Assembly (NCBI RefSeq): GCF_030551255.1
Contig: NZ_CP130630.1
Span: forward strand, 186,001 to 250,000
DNA: 64,000 nt
Reading direction: 5' to 3'
Source of the DNA: Streptomyces sp. NL15-2K
GTDB lineage: Bacteria; Actinomycetota; Actinomycetes; Streptomycetales; Streptomycetaceae
The notes under the pieces are model-generated. The model made no database searches. It saw only the letters and a program-made list of their open reading frames with translations, and was not told the origin of the DNA. Position 1 is the stretch's first letter. Every line of letters begins with the position of its first letter. This document shows, piece by piece, positions 8,693 through 17,310 of the stretch. The translations under genes were made by a program, and so were the position numbers.

Positions 8693-8758
8693 GGGGTTGA
8701 GCCAAGGTACGTGTGATCGGGGCCATGGCCCCGATCACACGTACCTTGGCTCAACCCC
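8693..8758. repeat. 66-bp perfect palindrome
   Basis: Two 33-base arms with no spacer, centred on GGCCATGGCC. Each arm contains AGCCAAGGTACGTG, the core of the nearby direct repeats. A perfect spacerless palindrome of this size can extrude as a cruciform and is normally unstable, so it may be a resolved head-to-head junction of element ends or an assembly fold-back. Confidence 0.85.
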
Positions 8759-8875
8759 CTACCACCGGCGGAGTCAGGCGATGACGAAGGGGATGAACGC
8801 CACCTCGGCACGGGGAGCACTGCCCGGATCTCCGCTGCCCCGGACAACGAAACCCCACTGCCGGTCCTCGTGGCC

Positions 8876-9240
8876 CGGTGTAGAACTTGCACTCGGAGAT
8901 CGACACGTTGCGGTCTCCGACTCGGATCAGGATGTCCGTCTTGCCCTTGCCGTTCAGGGTCTCGCCCGTGGACTGCCCTTCAAAGTAGGCGTCGAGGGCG
9001 ACGAGCAGCACGTCTCGCAGCCGCTCCTCAGGCATGTCGGAGGTCAGGAGGCCCAACCGCTCCATCGCGTTGCGGGCACCCCGCAGAAGCCTGAGGGATT
9101 CCGCGTACGCCCTGGCGTCGTGCCGCGCCACCTCGGGCCGCCACTCGCCGACCGGCAGGATCTGGAGGGTCGGGCTGACCTGGTAGCCGTCCCGGGCCAG
9201 CGCGGCTGTGACCTTCGCCAGCGTCCCGTCCCAGCCGTAG
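8876..9240 (-). pseudogene. PD-(D/E)xK nuclease-like protein, fragment
   Basis: The minus strand encodes a middle segment of a restriction-endonuclease-like protein. It has an amphipathic helix region (LRLLRGARNAMERLGLL, then EERLRDVLLVALDAYFEG) and the likely active-site strand LNGKGKTDILI with ISECKF, i.e. D then ExK. The rest of the C-terminal domain is missing after ECKFYTG, and the N-terminus is lost at the MarR junction near 9245. No function can remain. Confidence 0.6.
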
Positions 9241-9306
9241 GAGCCCATTGCAGTAAGCGCGCCAGGCTTGCAGCTCCTCGGCGTTTAGCCAGCGAGTCTC
9301 CTCCAT
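9241..9306 (-). pseudogene. MarR-type regulator, N-terminal fragment
   Basis: From the ATG at 9306 the frame reads METR-type start residues then LNAEELQAWRAYCNGLL, the usual first helix of Streptomyces MarR regulators. After about 22 codons it runs into the nuclease-like fragment. The gene was cut by a deletion or recombination. Confidence 0.5.
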
Positions 9307-9324
9307 GTGGAAACCTAGCTCTGT

Positions 9325-9336
9325 TTCAAGTTTGAA
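9325..9336. promoter_or_regulatory. Inverted repeat upstream of HxlR gene
   Basis: TTCAA-GT-TTGAA, 22 bases before the HxlR start codon, in an AT-richer stretch that also contains CAGTAAGGT as a possible -10. A plausible self-operator for the regulator. Confidence 0.45.
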
Positions 9337-9358
9337 TCAAATGCAGTAAGGTACTGGC

Positions 9359-9763
9359 ATGTCGGTAAGCCGCCCCCTGGATCTTCCTCCAATAACCAAA
9401 GCGCTGCGCCCCTTGCACCTGCTGCTGGAGCATGTCACCAGCCGCTGGGGGATGCTCGTACTGATCCACCTCCTCCACCGTCCGCACCGCTTCAGCGAGC
9501 TGCGCCGGGCGGTCGGACACGTCAGCGAGAAGATGCTGGCCCAGACCCTGCAGACGCTGGAGCGCGACGGCCTGGTCCACCGCGACGCCAAGCCGGTCAT
9601 CCCGCCCCGCGTCGACTACTCCCTCACCGACCTCGGCCGCGAGGCGGCGGAACAGGTGCGGACCCTCGCGTTCTGGACCAAGGAGCGGATGGAGCGGGTC
9701 GAGAAGGCCCGCGACGCGTACGACGAGGCCCGGGCCGCGGACCACGACTCACGGGCCTCGTAG
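9359..9763 (+). CDS. HxlR-family transcriptional regulator
   Basis: 134 residues. The winged-helix HxlR core is plain: LHLLLEHVTSRWGMLVLIHLL, HRFSELRRAVGHVSEKMLAQTL (recognition helix), LERDGLVHRDAKPVIPPRVDY and SLTDLGREAAE. The usual HxlR N-terminal cysteine is absent, so thiol sensing of the HxlR/QorR/HypR kind is unlikely. HxlR proteins often control a divergent redox gene; here the divergent neighbour is only MarR/nuclease debris, so the target has been lost or is elsewhere. Confidence 0.88.
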   Translation: MSVSRPLDLPPITKALRPLHLLLEHVTSRWGMLVLIHLLHRPHRFSELRRAVGHVSEKMLAQTLQTLERDGLVHRDAKPVIPPRVDYSLTDLGREAAEQVRTLAFWTKERMERVEKARDAYDEARAADHDSRAS

Positions 9764-9811
9764 CGGGAAACCGTAGGGGCAACCCATAGCGGGCAACCTT
9801 TTGTACGGCGC

Positions 9812-10085
9812 TCAGCCGACGACCGTCCAGGTGTCCCCGCCCGCCAGCAGTGCCGCCAGATCCCCCTCCCCCTGCCGCTCCACCGCCGTGTCGAGCCGCT
9901 CGGCCTTGAGCGTGCCGTAGACCGGCCGCTCGACGGTCCAGAACACCCCAATGGGCGTGTTGCGCAGCGTGTCGGGGTCGGCGAGCCGAGACAGCACGAA
10001 GGCGGTGGTCGGTGACGCGGGATGGGCGTCGTGGACGAGGCGTCCGGGTGGTCCCCGCCGACGATCACTTCCAGATTCCGCTGAA
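9812..10085 (-). pseudogene. 2-oxoacid:ferredoxin oxidoreductase beta subunit, C-terminal fragment
   Basis: The minus strand encodes VHDAHPASPTTAFVLSRL, then DTLRNTPIGVFWTVERPVY and GDLAALLAGGDTWTVVG with a natural stop, matching the end of KorB-type subunits. Upstream, NLEVIVGGDHPDA appears in another frame, so a frameshift lies near 10045. The catalytic TPP-binding part is absent. A displaced tail of a central-metabolism gene, followed upstream by IS110 debris. Confidence 0.65.
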
Positions 10086-10096
10086 GACGAGGGCTG

Positions 10097-10261
10097 TCTC
10101 AGCCGGGTCGGGGAGCCGAAGGTCTGCAGCAGGGCCAGGACGGCCGGGTGCCGCAGGCGGGGCCCGAGGACGCGTTCGAGAGCAGGATGGATGGAGGTGA
10201 GCAGGCCGCGCAGCCGGCCGGATACGGCACCCGCCTCACCAGAAACCTGAAGCCGCATCAA
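10097..10261 (-). pseudogene. IS110-type transposase fragment
   Basis: About 55 residues (VSGEAGAVSGRLRGLLTSIH, then ALERVLGPRLRHPAVLALL and TFGSPTRLR) match the region between the two catalytic halves of IS110 transposases. Both ends are missing. Confidence 0.6.
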
Positions 10262-10355
10262 CCACTCCGCCCCTTCGCGCGGCCGCCGACCGCGCCCTCC
10301 CCCTGCTGTCCCCCGGCCGACACGCAAGGCCCCACCCAGTACGAGGACACCCTTC

Positions 10356-10838
10356 TTGAACCCCACTGACGAGCAAGCCGCCGACGCCTTCCACGCCGGC
10401 AACCACCTGGCACTGCAGGCCGGCGCGGGCACCGGCAAGACCACCACGCTCGCACTGCTCGCCCGCTCCACCCAGCGCCGCGGCCGCTACCTCGCCTACA
10501 ACCGCGCCATCGCCGAAGACGCCCGCGCCAGCTTCCCCGCGACCGTCACCTGCAAAACCGCCCACGCTCTCGCCTACGCCGCCGTTGGCCACCGCTACAC
10601 GCGCCGCCTGAACTCCCCACGCCGACCGGCCTGGCGAACCGGGTGCGACCTCGGCCTGACCGACTCCCTCCGCATCGGCGGCCGTGACATCTCCCAACGC
10701 ACCCTCTCCAACGCCGCCCTGCGTACCGTCACTCGCTTCTGCCACACCGCCGAGCGCACCATCGGTCACCACCATGTGCCTCGGCTCCGCGGCCTGGACG
10801 ACCCCGACCACCATGCCGAACCCTCAGAGGGCGTTTGA
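10356..10838 (+). pseudogene. UvrD-type helicase, N-terminal fragment
   Basis: A TTG start and 160 codons. MNPTDEQAADAFHAGNHLAL and the Walker A motif AGAGTGKTTT identify the Q-motif and motif I of a superfamily 1 helicase, followed by LAYNRAIAEDARASFP (motif Ia) and TCKTAHALAYAA. The normal protein is several hundred residues longer. Here an IS5-type remnant begins near 10828, so motifs II-VI are absent and no helicase activity is expected. Confidence 0.75.
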
Positions 10839-11580
10839 TGTAGGTGAATTGCCGTTTATTTCCTAGTAGGTTCCTCGCCAGGTGGGTGTGGTCTCGTCCG
10901 TTATGCGCTTGGCGAGGTTGTCGATCGAGGCGATGTGGATCATGGCTTCGGAGCTGGCGGGTAGGGTCTCGTAGTCGCGGGCGAGACGGCGATGCATCAT
11001 GATCCATCCGATACTCCGCTCCACTACCCAGCGCCTTTTGACGACATGAAAGCCACGGATTTCAGGGTTTCTGTTGACGACTTCGACGTCGATTCCAAGC
11101 TTCGCCCCGTGCTCGACGACGGCGTTCTTGAAGCCGGTGTCGACCCAGCTCTTGGAGATGGTCGGGTAGGTCTTCTTGGCCTGGTCGAGGAGTTGTATTC
11201 CTACGGCGTTTTCCGACAGGCTTGCGGCGGTGACGGTTACGGCGAGGAGCAGGCCGAGCGTGTCGGTGATGATGCCCCGCTTCCGGCCGACGATCTTCTT
11301 CCCTGTATCGGTTCCCTGGCTGGTCAGGGGCGTGTTTGTGGAGGTCTTCACGCTCTGGGTGTCGATCACGGAGGCGGTCGGTTCGGGCTTGCGCCCTTCC
11401 TTGACGCGGGCCAGGCCGGTCAGGTCGTAGTTGAGCGTCGCGCAGTTCGACCTGGGCCGGCTGGCCGGTGGGTCTGCGATCGAGGCGGGCTTTCCTCCAG
11501 GCGGATAAGGTCGGTTCGATCAACGCCCATCAGGCGTCGGACAGGTCGCTGGGGTACGGCTTCCGCTGGCTCACGAAAGG
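10828..11580 (-). mobile_element. IS5-type element remnant with broken transposase
   Basis: The transposase is on the minus strand. Its N-terminus (QRKPYPSDLSDA, then TGA in place of the usual Trp codon, then ALIEPTLSAWRKARLDRR) is out of frame with the catalytic part (MIDTQSVKTS, VGRKRGIITDTLGLLLAV, TGFKNAVVEHGAKLGIDVEV) at 10863-11369. The catalytic part ends VERSIGWIMMHRRLARDY. The TGA and at least one frameshift make it a pseudogene. It truncates the UvrD-like gene. Confidence 0.75.
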
Positions 11581-11800
11581 GCTCCTACACTAACAGCGCC
11601 GCTGACAGCGTTACTTGACCAGCTGGGCGTTTCTGTGACGTCCATAGACCAGACGGAATCTGGGTGCGAGACACGGAGCAAATGGGCGCCGAGGCCGGAG
11701 CCTGGAAGGCCGTGAAGCTGCATGTAGGGCACAAATCACTTCAAAGAGACCAAGTCGCGAGAGCGACGTAACACCGCAAGCCATACCTAAATGCCCACTC
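11581..11800. other. Intergenic, no recognisable gene
   Basis: About 220 bases between two IS5-type remnants, with lower GC than the surroundings. I see no coding sequence or clear inverted end here. Confidence 0.4.
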
Positions 11801-11880
11801 AGTGGGCGGTTCGTAAGGCGATGTCCGTTTCTGGTTGAGGTGGGAGCAGGGACGCTGGTGGAGGTTGTGCCGGCTATTGC
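11801..11880. repeat. 80-bp IS end, copy 1
   Basis: Starts AGTGGGCGGTTCGTAAGGCG; matches 16348-16427 at 78 of 80 positions. It overlaps the stop codon of the adjacent passenger gene (TAG complement at 11874-11876), so it is probably the end of an insertion sequence that carries that gene. Confidence 0.75.
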
Positions 11881-12271
11881 TTCCTGGCGAAGTTGCCGGT
11901 GTCGGCCTCGGTGAGGATCCCGAGTTTGACCAGGCGTTACAGCTTGGCGCGGGTGCCTTCGACGTTTTTCGGCCGCAGTTCGTGGCCGAGGGCTTCACAG
12001 ACGTCCTTGGCCCGTAGCGGCCCGGTCGCGTGGTTGAAGGCGGCGAGGATGCGGGGGTAGTCCGGGTGCTCGGGCAGGTCCGGCGGGGAGGCGGGGAACC
12101 GCTCGGCGAGGTCGGTGACGGTCTTGCGGGTGATTGTGAAGTGCTCCAGGTGCATCTCGGCCTCCCGCAACCGGGTCTGCAGGTCGTCGATCTGTGCGCG
12201 GAGGTCGTCGGCCAGGGCCGGGCGGCGTCTTCCTGGAGGTCCAGGGCATCGAGCAGGGGCCGGATGTTCAC
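11874..12271 (-). pseudogene. IS passenger protein, frameshifted
   Basis: The GTG at 12271 overlaps the stop of the IS5-type transposase by four bases. Reconstructed across frames: VNIRPLLDALDLQEDAARP, DDLQTRLREAEMHLEHFTI, TDLAERFPASPPDLPEHP, ILAAFNHATGPLRAKDVCEA (winged-helix-like), ending NFARKQ. Two frame changes break it. A relative lies at 13365. The family has a coiled-coil first half and a possible DNA-binding second half; its function is unknown to me. Confidence 0.6.
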
Positions 12272-12822
12272 GCTGCCACCGCCTGCGCCGTGCGCCAGGT
12301 GGGGGCGTTCGCGCCGGTGAGGCGTCGGGTCATGACGTGGGTCATCGCCCAGTAGACGCGGGAGGCGGAGGAGGAGGGGCGGTGCTCGTAGTCGCGGACC
12401 AGGCGCCGGTGCAGTATGAGGATCCCGTAGGTCTGCTCGACCCTCCACCGCTTCGGCTGCGGCACGAACCCCTTGTCCTGCGGGTTGCGTGCGACGATCT
12501 AGACGTCGATGCCCAGGCCGGCGCCGTGCATGACGACCTGGTTCTTGAAGCCCTGGTCGACCAGGGCTTTGCGGACGGTTCCGCCGGCGTGCTCGGCGAC
12601 CTGATCCAGCAGGATGATGCCCGCGGCGTTGTCGTGGGTGTTCGCGGCGAGGACGACGACCGCGATGACCAGGCCGAGGACGTCCACGGCTAGTCCGCGT
12701 TTGCGGCCGGGCACCCGCTTGGCAGGATCGTGGCCACTCGTGGAGGCGGGGACCCCGGCGGCCACATGGACACTCTGGGTGTCCAGGACCACCAGGGTCG
12801 GGTCCTCCAGTCCCAGCGTCAC
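12268..12822 (-). pseudogene. IS5-type transposase, N-truncated with nonsense codon
   Basis: Begins at TLGLEDPTLVVLDTQSVHV (the first catalytic Asp region) and continues GRKRGLAVDVLGLVIAVVVL, AGIILLDQVAEHAGGTVRKA, then TAG in place of a codon near 12498. It resumes in frame to KRWRVEQTYGILILHRRLVR and ends AQAVAA. The N-terminal third is missing. The stop overlaps the passenger gene start, a two-gene IS arrangement. Confidence 0.75.
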
Positions 12823-13095
12823 CTGGACCTCAAGAGCGACTTCTACGCACAGGTCAAAGCCCGCGGACAGTTGCCGGACTCCGAAATCCGCCTACGAAAG
12901 CAGATCGTCAAGTTGAAGGAGCTGCGTCAGGACGACGCGAAGGAGCTGGGCCAGCTACGGACCGACGTCGAACATCTCGTCCGCGTCGTCAACCAGCTCT
13001 CGTCGGAAAACCGACAACTACGAAATGCATTGGCTCAGCCTGACTCGCGCGTCAGAGCCCTTCCGACCCAGCCACACCCGAGCCGTATGCCATGA
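12823..13095 (+). pseudogene. DUF6262/TnpC-like coiled coil, fragment 1
   Basis: A strongly heptad-like stretch (RLRKQIVKLKELRQDDAKEL, RTDVEHLVRVVNQLSSENRQ, LRNALAQPDSRVRAL) ending at 13095. It resembles the C-terminal coiled coil of small proteins that follow tandem tyrosine recombinases. The N-terminal HTH part is missing, replaced by the IS5-type transposase on the other strand. A paralogous piece lies at 13170. Confidence 0.5.
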
Positions 13096-13169
13096 ACGGG
13101 GCTCGATGAGCCCCGCCCCGGACCAAGAAGCGCATGAAGTCAGCGGGCTGAGGACCGTCCCGGCGGATA

Positions 13170-13361
13170 GAAGGCCGCCGGGACAGCCGGGACGAGGAGC
13201 GGTTCGTCTACGAAAGGGTCCGCGCCCGCAGCGAAATACCGGGCGGCGAAAGACGTCTTCGCCAGCAGATCTGCAAACTGAAGGAACTCCGGGCGGCAGA
13301 TGCCGAGGACCTTCGCCAACTACGGGAGGACAACGAAGCCCTTGTCGGAGCACTTCACTAG
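13170..13361 (+). pseudogene. DUF6262/TnpC-like coiled coil, fragment 2
   Basis: Reads EERFVYERVRARSEIPGGER, RLRQQICKLKELRAADAEDL and RQLREDNEALV, aligning residue for residue with fragment 1 (shared KLKELR, RQLR...LV). It stops at TAG 13359-13361. Neither end is natural. With fragment 1 it implies a duplicated or twice-inserted recombinase-trio element. Confidence 0.5.
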
Positions 13362-13364
13362 GCG

Positions 13365-13642
13365 ATGACGGAGAACCGAGGCTCGACGCTGCTGGAGCTG
13401 CCCGATCCGCAGCCGCCGGCGCCGCCGGCCCCGAAGCTGCCGGACCATCCGGCCTACCGGCAGATCATGGCGGTGTTCACCTCGGCCGACGCGCCGCTGC
13501 GGGCGCGGCGGGTGTGCGAGGCGATGGACATGGAGATCGCGCCCAGCGACATCGACAACACCCGCCTGTAGCTCAAGCGGATGACCGAGCGCGGAATCCG
13601 GTCGAGACCAAGCAGAGCTTGTTCGCCCAGTCGCGGCCGTAG
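13365..13642 (+). pseudogene. IS passenger protein, second family member
   Basis: Reads PDHPAYRQIMAVFTSADAPL, RARRVCEAMDMEIAPSDIDN, TAG at 13569-13571, then LKRMTERGI and, one frame over, PVETKQSLFAQSRP with a final stop at 13640-13642. It is homologous to the 11874 passenger gene (shared 'DHP-Y--I-A-F---PLRA--VCEA' pattern). N-terminally shortened and broken by a nonsense codon and a frameshift. Confidence 0.55.
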
Positions 13643-13719
13643 CCGCCCGGCGACGCTGCGGCCGGCCCGCCTGCTCCTCCCGAAAGGGTGGAACAGACAT
13701 CAACTCACGTACGACCCTC

Positions 13720-14148
13720 TCAGGACTGCAGCTGGGCGAAGAGCGTCGCCAGGTCGATGAGGCCCCAGTGCTCGGTGAACTTCCCGTCTGCCACCTTGTA
13801 CATGCGGAGCTCCAGCACCTTGATCGATCGGCCGGTGGCGGGAGTGCCGTTGAAGGGCCCGGTGTTCGTGCCGGTGAGGATGAAGCTGATCGCGAACCAA
13901 TCGTCCTCGGCGATGACACGGACGGGCGTGACGGCGAAGTCGGGGACCGCGTCGAGGAACGATGCCAGCACCGCGCGGGTCTCCTCGAGGCCGGTGGCGG
14001 TGCCGTCGGCAGCGTGGCTGCGGAAGTCCGGCGAGTACAGGGCGAACAGAGCGTCGAGGTCACGCAGGTTGACGAGCTTGACGTACTCATCGGCAAGTCG
14101 GTGCAAGTCGGCGGTGGACGCTTGGGTTTCGACGTTCGAGGAAGACAT
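13720..14148 (-). CDS. SnoaL-like / ester cyclase family protein
   Basis: 142 residues; the ATG at 14148 is preceded by GGAGA with good spacing. The fold family is NTF2-like SnoaL: LHRLADEYVKLVNLRDLDAL, YSPDFRSHAADG, FLDAVPDFAVTPVRVIAEDD, GRSIKVLELRMYKVADGKFT and EHWGLIDLATLFAQL. Such proteins are polyketide cyclases or small binding/isomerase proteins. It lies downstream of, and in line with, the quinone reductase-like gene, both divergent from an AraC-type regulator, so probably one regulon. Confidence 0.85.
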   Translation of the reverse strand: MSSSNVETQASTADLHRLADEYVKLVNLRDLDALFALYSPDFRSHAADGTATGLEETRAVLASFLDAVPDFAVTPVRVIAEDDWFAISFILTGTNTGPFNGTPATGRSIKVLELRMYKVADGKFTEHWGLIDLATLFAQLQS

Positions 14149-14570
14149 GTGCTTCTCCAATGTGGATGGACGGAGCGGCTCCGCCCCGGTGATGGACAGT
14201 GGAATCGGGTCGAACTGGCGGGTTGGACGAGCAGGGCGCCTGGAGCAGAACGGAGCGAAGTGGGTCTCTCCCGTCCACGTGGTCGCCGGGGCCGGAGGAG
14301 GCGGAACCGACTACCGCTTCCGCTTCTTCCGCGCCCCGACAACCGCATCTACTCCATCGCTCAAAGCAACATCACCAGCTGACCGCTCGCCCGCCACTGC
14401 GGCGGGGACTTGAACCGCCCGGGAGAGCCTCTGCGGCAACTGGCATACCCCTGTGGAGCCGGGCTGTTCTGCACCAGCAGAGGACTCCGCCGCCACGCGC
14501 CTACCGCCATGCCGGGCAGGAGGCCGCCGACCCTCTTGTAAGACCACGGAAAGCACGCGGCGGGGCACGG
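14149..14570. other. Intergenic between SnoaL-like and quinone reductase genes
   Basis: About 420 bases with no frame that looks coding. The distance argues for a separate promoter for the SnoaL-like gene. Confidence 0.4.
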
Positions 14571-15107
14571 TCAGGCGAAGGACGCGAGGAGTTCGCGGTA
14601 GTCCTTGGCCGTGGAGAAGACATCCTCGTCGGAGAGGCCGAAGGCGGCGCCGTGCAGGACGAACAGCGGCTGGAGGTCGAACTGGCACAGGCTGAGCGTG
14701 GCGTGCCAGGGGGCCAGGATCTGGTCCATCGTGAACCCGATCGATCCGTCGAGGCTGTAATCCTCGGCCTGACCGCCGATGGTGACCGCCAGGACGGCCT
14801 TCTTGCCGGTGGTCCGCGTCGGCTTGCCCTCGTAGTTGAACGCCCAGCCATGGGTCAGGACCGCGTCCTGCCACTGGCGGAAGATCGCGGGCGTGCTGTA
14901 CCAGCGCAGCGGGTGCTGGAAGACGATCACGTCGTGCTCCGCGAGCAGTGCCCGCTCGGCGTCCCCGTCGATCTCGAAGTCGGGGTAGAGGGCGGACAGG
15001 TCGCGCACGGTGACGTGCTCCAGGTCGCGTACGGCGTCGACGAGTGCCCCGTTGTGCCTGGAGGCGGACAGATCGGGATGACCAACGAGCAGAAGAACCT
15101 TGGACAT
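14571..15107 (-). CDS. NAD(P)H quinone oxidoreductase, flavodoxin fold
   Basis: 178 residues. MSKVLLLVGHPDLSASRHN is the typical FMN-phosphate loop of KefF/MdaB/NQO-type enzymes. DVIVFQHPLRWYSTPAIFRQ and GWAFNYEGK form the second FMN-binding segment, with GGQAEDYSLDG near the active site. It should reduce quinones or other electrophiles by two electrons in the cytosol. Divergent from the AraC-type regulator at 15318, with a perfect palindrome between them. Confidence 0.9.
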   Translation of the reverse strand: MSKVLLLVGHPDLSASRHNGALVDAVRDLEHVTVRDLSALYPDFEIDGDAERALLAEHDVIVFQHPLRWYSTPAIFRQWQDAVLTHGWAFNYEGKPTRTTGKKAVLAVTIGGQAEDYSLDGSIGFTMDQILAPWHATLSLCQFDLQPLFVLHGAAFGLSDEDVFSTAKDYRELLASFA

Positions 15108-15259
15108 GGTGAAAGAACCCTTACGTGGAAACGGTGGGAGGCGGTCGTACCCGGGCCGTCAGGCCAGGGACGCCGACGCCACAGCGGTGGCGCCGGCGCG
15201 TACGCCTCTCGCGGTCGGGCGCCCGAACCGGCCGGTTCGGAGGTTGTGCCGCCCGAGTA

Positions 15260-15275
15260 ACTTGATGCATCAAGT
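15260..15275. promoter_or_regulatory. 16-bp perfect palindrome in divergent promoter
   Basis: ACTTGATGCATCAAGT lies 43 bases upstream of the AraC-type start and about 150 bases upstream of the quinone reductase start. A likely regulator binding site, although AraC proteins more often use direct repeats. Confidence 0.55.
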
Positions 15276-15317
15276 GAATCCGCCAGAGTCCATTCCTCCC
15301 AGGTACACTCGGGACTC

Positions 15318-16177
15318 GTGACAGTCATTACCGGACACGTCATCCCACGAGTCGGCTACCAGCGCCTGGGGCCCCAGCCCGGTCTGGGCATCGAGGTGGC
15401 GACCACGGACGAGACACGCGAGCGTGCCGAGTGTGCGGGCCCTCACCGCCTCGACTTCCACCAGATCGCCTTGGTCACGGCGGGTTTCGACGATCACGAG
15501 GTCGACTTCGTCCCCTACTCCTGCGCGCCGGGGACACTGCTGTGGATACGGCCCGGCCAGGTCCAGCGCGGCTTTCCCCCGCCCGGTCTTTCAGGATGGC
15601 TGATCTGGTTCACACCGGACTTCCCGCAATTGCCCACGACCGACCACCTGCTGCGCGACCCCGTTCGGACCGTGCGTAGAGATCTGGACAAGGAGGAGCA
15701 GAGTCGGCTGGTCACCCTCATCACCGAGCTCCACGCCGAATCGACCGCGACCTCTCCCGACGCCCACCTGCTCCGACACCTGCTCGCCGCCGTCATCCTG
15801 CGCATTCGCCGACTATCCGCCCCCGCCGACGCACCCGACCCGGGACACGGAGGGGACATCTACACCCGTTTCCTCCAGGAGATCGAAGGCTCCTACGCCT
15901 CCACCCGTCAGGTCGAGGACTACGCCGCCCGGCTCGGCTACACGGCGCCAAGACCCTCACCCGGGCATCCCTGGCCGCCACCGGACACTCCGCGAAACAC
16001 ATCGTCAACGCCCGCGTCCTGCTCGAAGCCAAACGTCTGCTCGTCTACACCGACCGGACCGTGCTGTCCATCGCCACCCGGCTCGGCTTCACCGAAGCCA
16101 GCAACTTCGGCAAGTTCTTCACCCGCCACACAGGGGTGACCCCACTGGAATTCCGCAAGGCCAGCACCACCGTGTGA
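15318..16177 (+). pseudogene. AraC-family regulator, frameshifted
   Basis: The N-terminal cupin-type sensing half (about residues 1-200) is intact: LDFHQIALVTAGFDDHEVDF, PGTLLWIRPGQVQRGFPP. At 15945-15950 (GGCGCC) one extra base shifts the frame just as the HTH begins. The correct frame continues TRASLAATGHSAKHIVNARV, LLEAKRLLVYTDRTVLSIAT, RLGFTEASNFGKFFTRHTGV and stops at 16175-16177. As read, the protein ends in a non-AraC tail at 16139 and lacks DNA binding. A sequencing error would give the same picture. Confidence 0.8.
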
Positions 16178-16347
16178 CCACGACCAGCGGGACCACATCC
16201 GGTCGTGCGCCAACGGGCCGTCCCGGAGGAGCAGGTGGGATGCGGGACGGTCACGAGTTTGGTCTTGAGCCCACGTAGTGGTCAGCGTGCTGCCGGCCCC
16301 AGCGGCAGGCTGGGGCCGGCAGCGTGGCTCGGGTTGCCCAGATCCTT

Positions 16348-16427
16348 AGTGGGCGGTTCGTAAGGCGATGTCCGTTTCTGGTTGAGGTGGGAGCAAGGTC
16401 GCTGGTGGAGGTTGTGCCGGCTATTGC
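16348..16427. repeat. 80-bp IS end, copy 2
   Basis: Matches 11801-11880 with two differences. It directly abuts the cut C-terminus of the gene fragment at 16431, so this insertion-sequence end marks the breakpoint that truncated that gene. Confidence 0.7.
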
Positions 16428-16430
16428 TGG

Positions 16431-16683
16431 TGCACTCATCCAACATGCCCTCGAATGCGCGCAGGGCCCGCTGTACCTGTCCCTCGTCGGTCCAGTCAAC
16501 GCCTTCGGCGAAGGAGCTGAAGACCTGCTTGCGAGCTCCACCCGAGCGAGTCTGCGCGGCCTCCACGGGAGAGAAGCCCTCACCTGTCCAGCATGCTCGC
16601 AGGGGACTCAGCTCGATGATGGAGCTGAGCTCCCAGAATAGCTGGCGCGTCCGGGCGCTGACTATCTCGACAGCTGTATCCAT
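16431..16683 (-). pseudogene. Hypothetical protein, N-terminal fragment
   Basis: From the ATG at 16683: VEIVSARTRQLFWELSSIIE, LSPLRACWTGEGFSPVEAAQ, SFAEGVDWTDEGQVQRALRA, FEGMLDECT, then the 80-bp IS end. The VDWTD..V.RALR.FE pattern is familiar from small alpha-helical actinobacterial proteins that I cannot name. Truncated by the IS. Confidence 0.45.
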
Positions 16684-16867
16684 CGGGCCAGGTTAGGAGC
16701 CTGGACCGTGTCGGTGACGACGTTTCAGGTACATCGCTCTCTGCACGTGGAGGCTCCATCGGAGGAGAGCGCCGACACGCCCGACGACACTCAGCTCTCC
16801 AACTTCTCCACCACTACTTTCCGTGGTGGAGAAGGGAGTCAGCCGGTTCAAGGCGGTGCTGGGCTAG

Positions 16868-17118
16868 TTCGGATAAGACCAGATCGGCGCGCTCGGCCCG
16901 GTCCTGAACGCGCTCGTACTGTTCAACACCCGCTACATGGACGCCGCTGTGAACCAGCTGCGCGCGACCGGCTTCGACGTCCGTGACGAAGATGTGGCCC
17001 GCCTCTCCCCGTTCGTCCGGCATCACATCAACATGCTCGGCCGCTACTCCTCCCAGCTCCCGACCTGCCCGGCGGTCTGCGTCCGCTGCGCGACAAAGAC
17101 GTGATCGACGAGGAGTGA
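16868..17118 (+). pseudogene. Tn3-family transposase, C-terminal remnant
   Basis: Reads QIGALGPVLNALVLFNTRYM, DAAVNQLRATGFDVRDEDVA, RLSPFVRHHINMLGRYSSQL; then one frame over DLPGGLRPLRDKDVIDEE with stop at 17116-17118. This is the standard end of actinobacterial Tn3 transposases. In-frame stops lie just upstream, and the catalytic domain is gone. Confidence 0.7.
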
Positions 17119-17310
17119 CAGGCCCTGGCCCGCACGGCCGAACAGGATGCCCCAGGGGTTCGGCCAGGAGGAACGTCCGGCGGTGCAGCCAGTCCGCTGC
17201 CCGGCTACCCGAGGGCAGCAGGCAGTCCCGCCGGCACTGCTCGGCGGCCTGCCGAGTCGAACGATGTTGCGAAGGCGGCGGTCGGCCGCGTTCTGGCAGA
17301 CCGAAGCTAC

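Noticed and set aside
8693..8758. Rho-independent terminator
   Set aside because: No T-run and no loop; a spacerless 66-base palindrome sharing the cassette-repeat core fits recombination ends better.
9812..10471. A single 219-residue protein on the minus strand
   Set aside because: It is a chimera of an IS110 fragment and a KorB tail, preceded by antisense of the UvrD fragment.
14199..15260. A 353-codon plus-strand frame
   Set aside because: Antisense of the quinone reductase gene and intergenic DNA; no motif.
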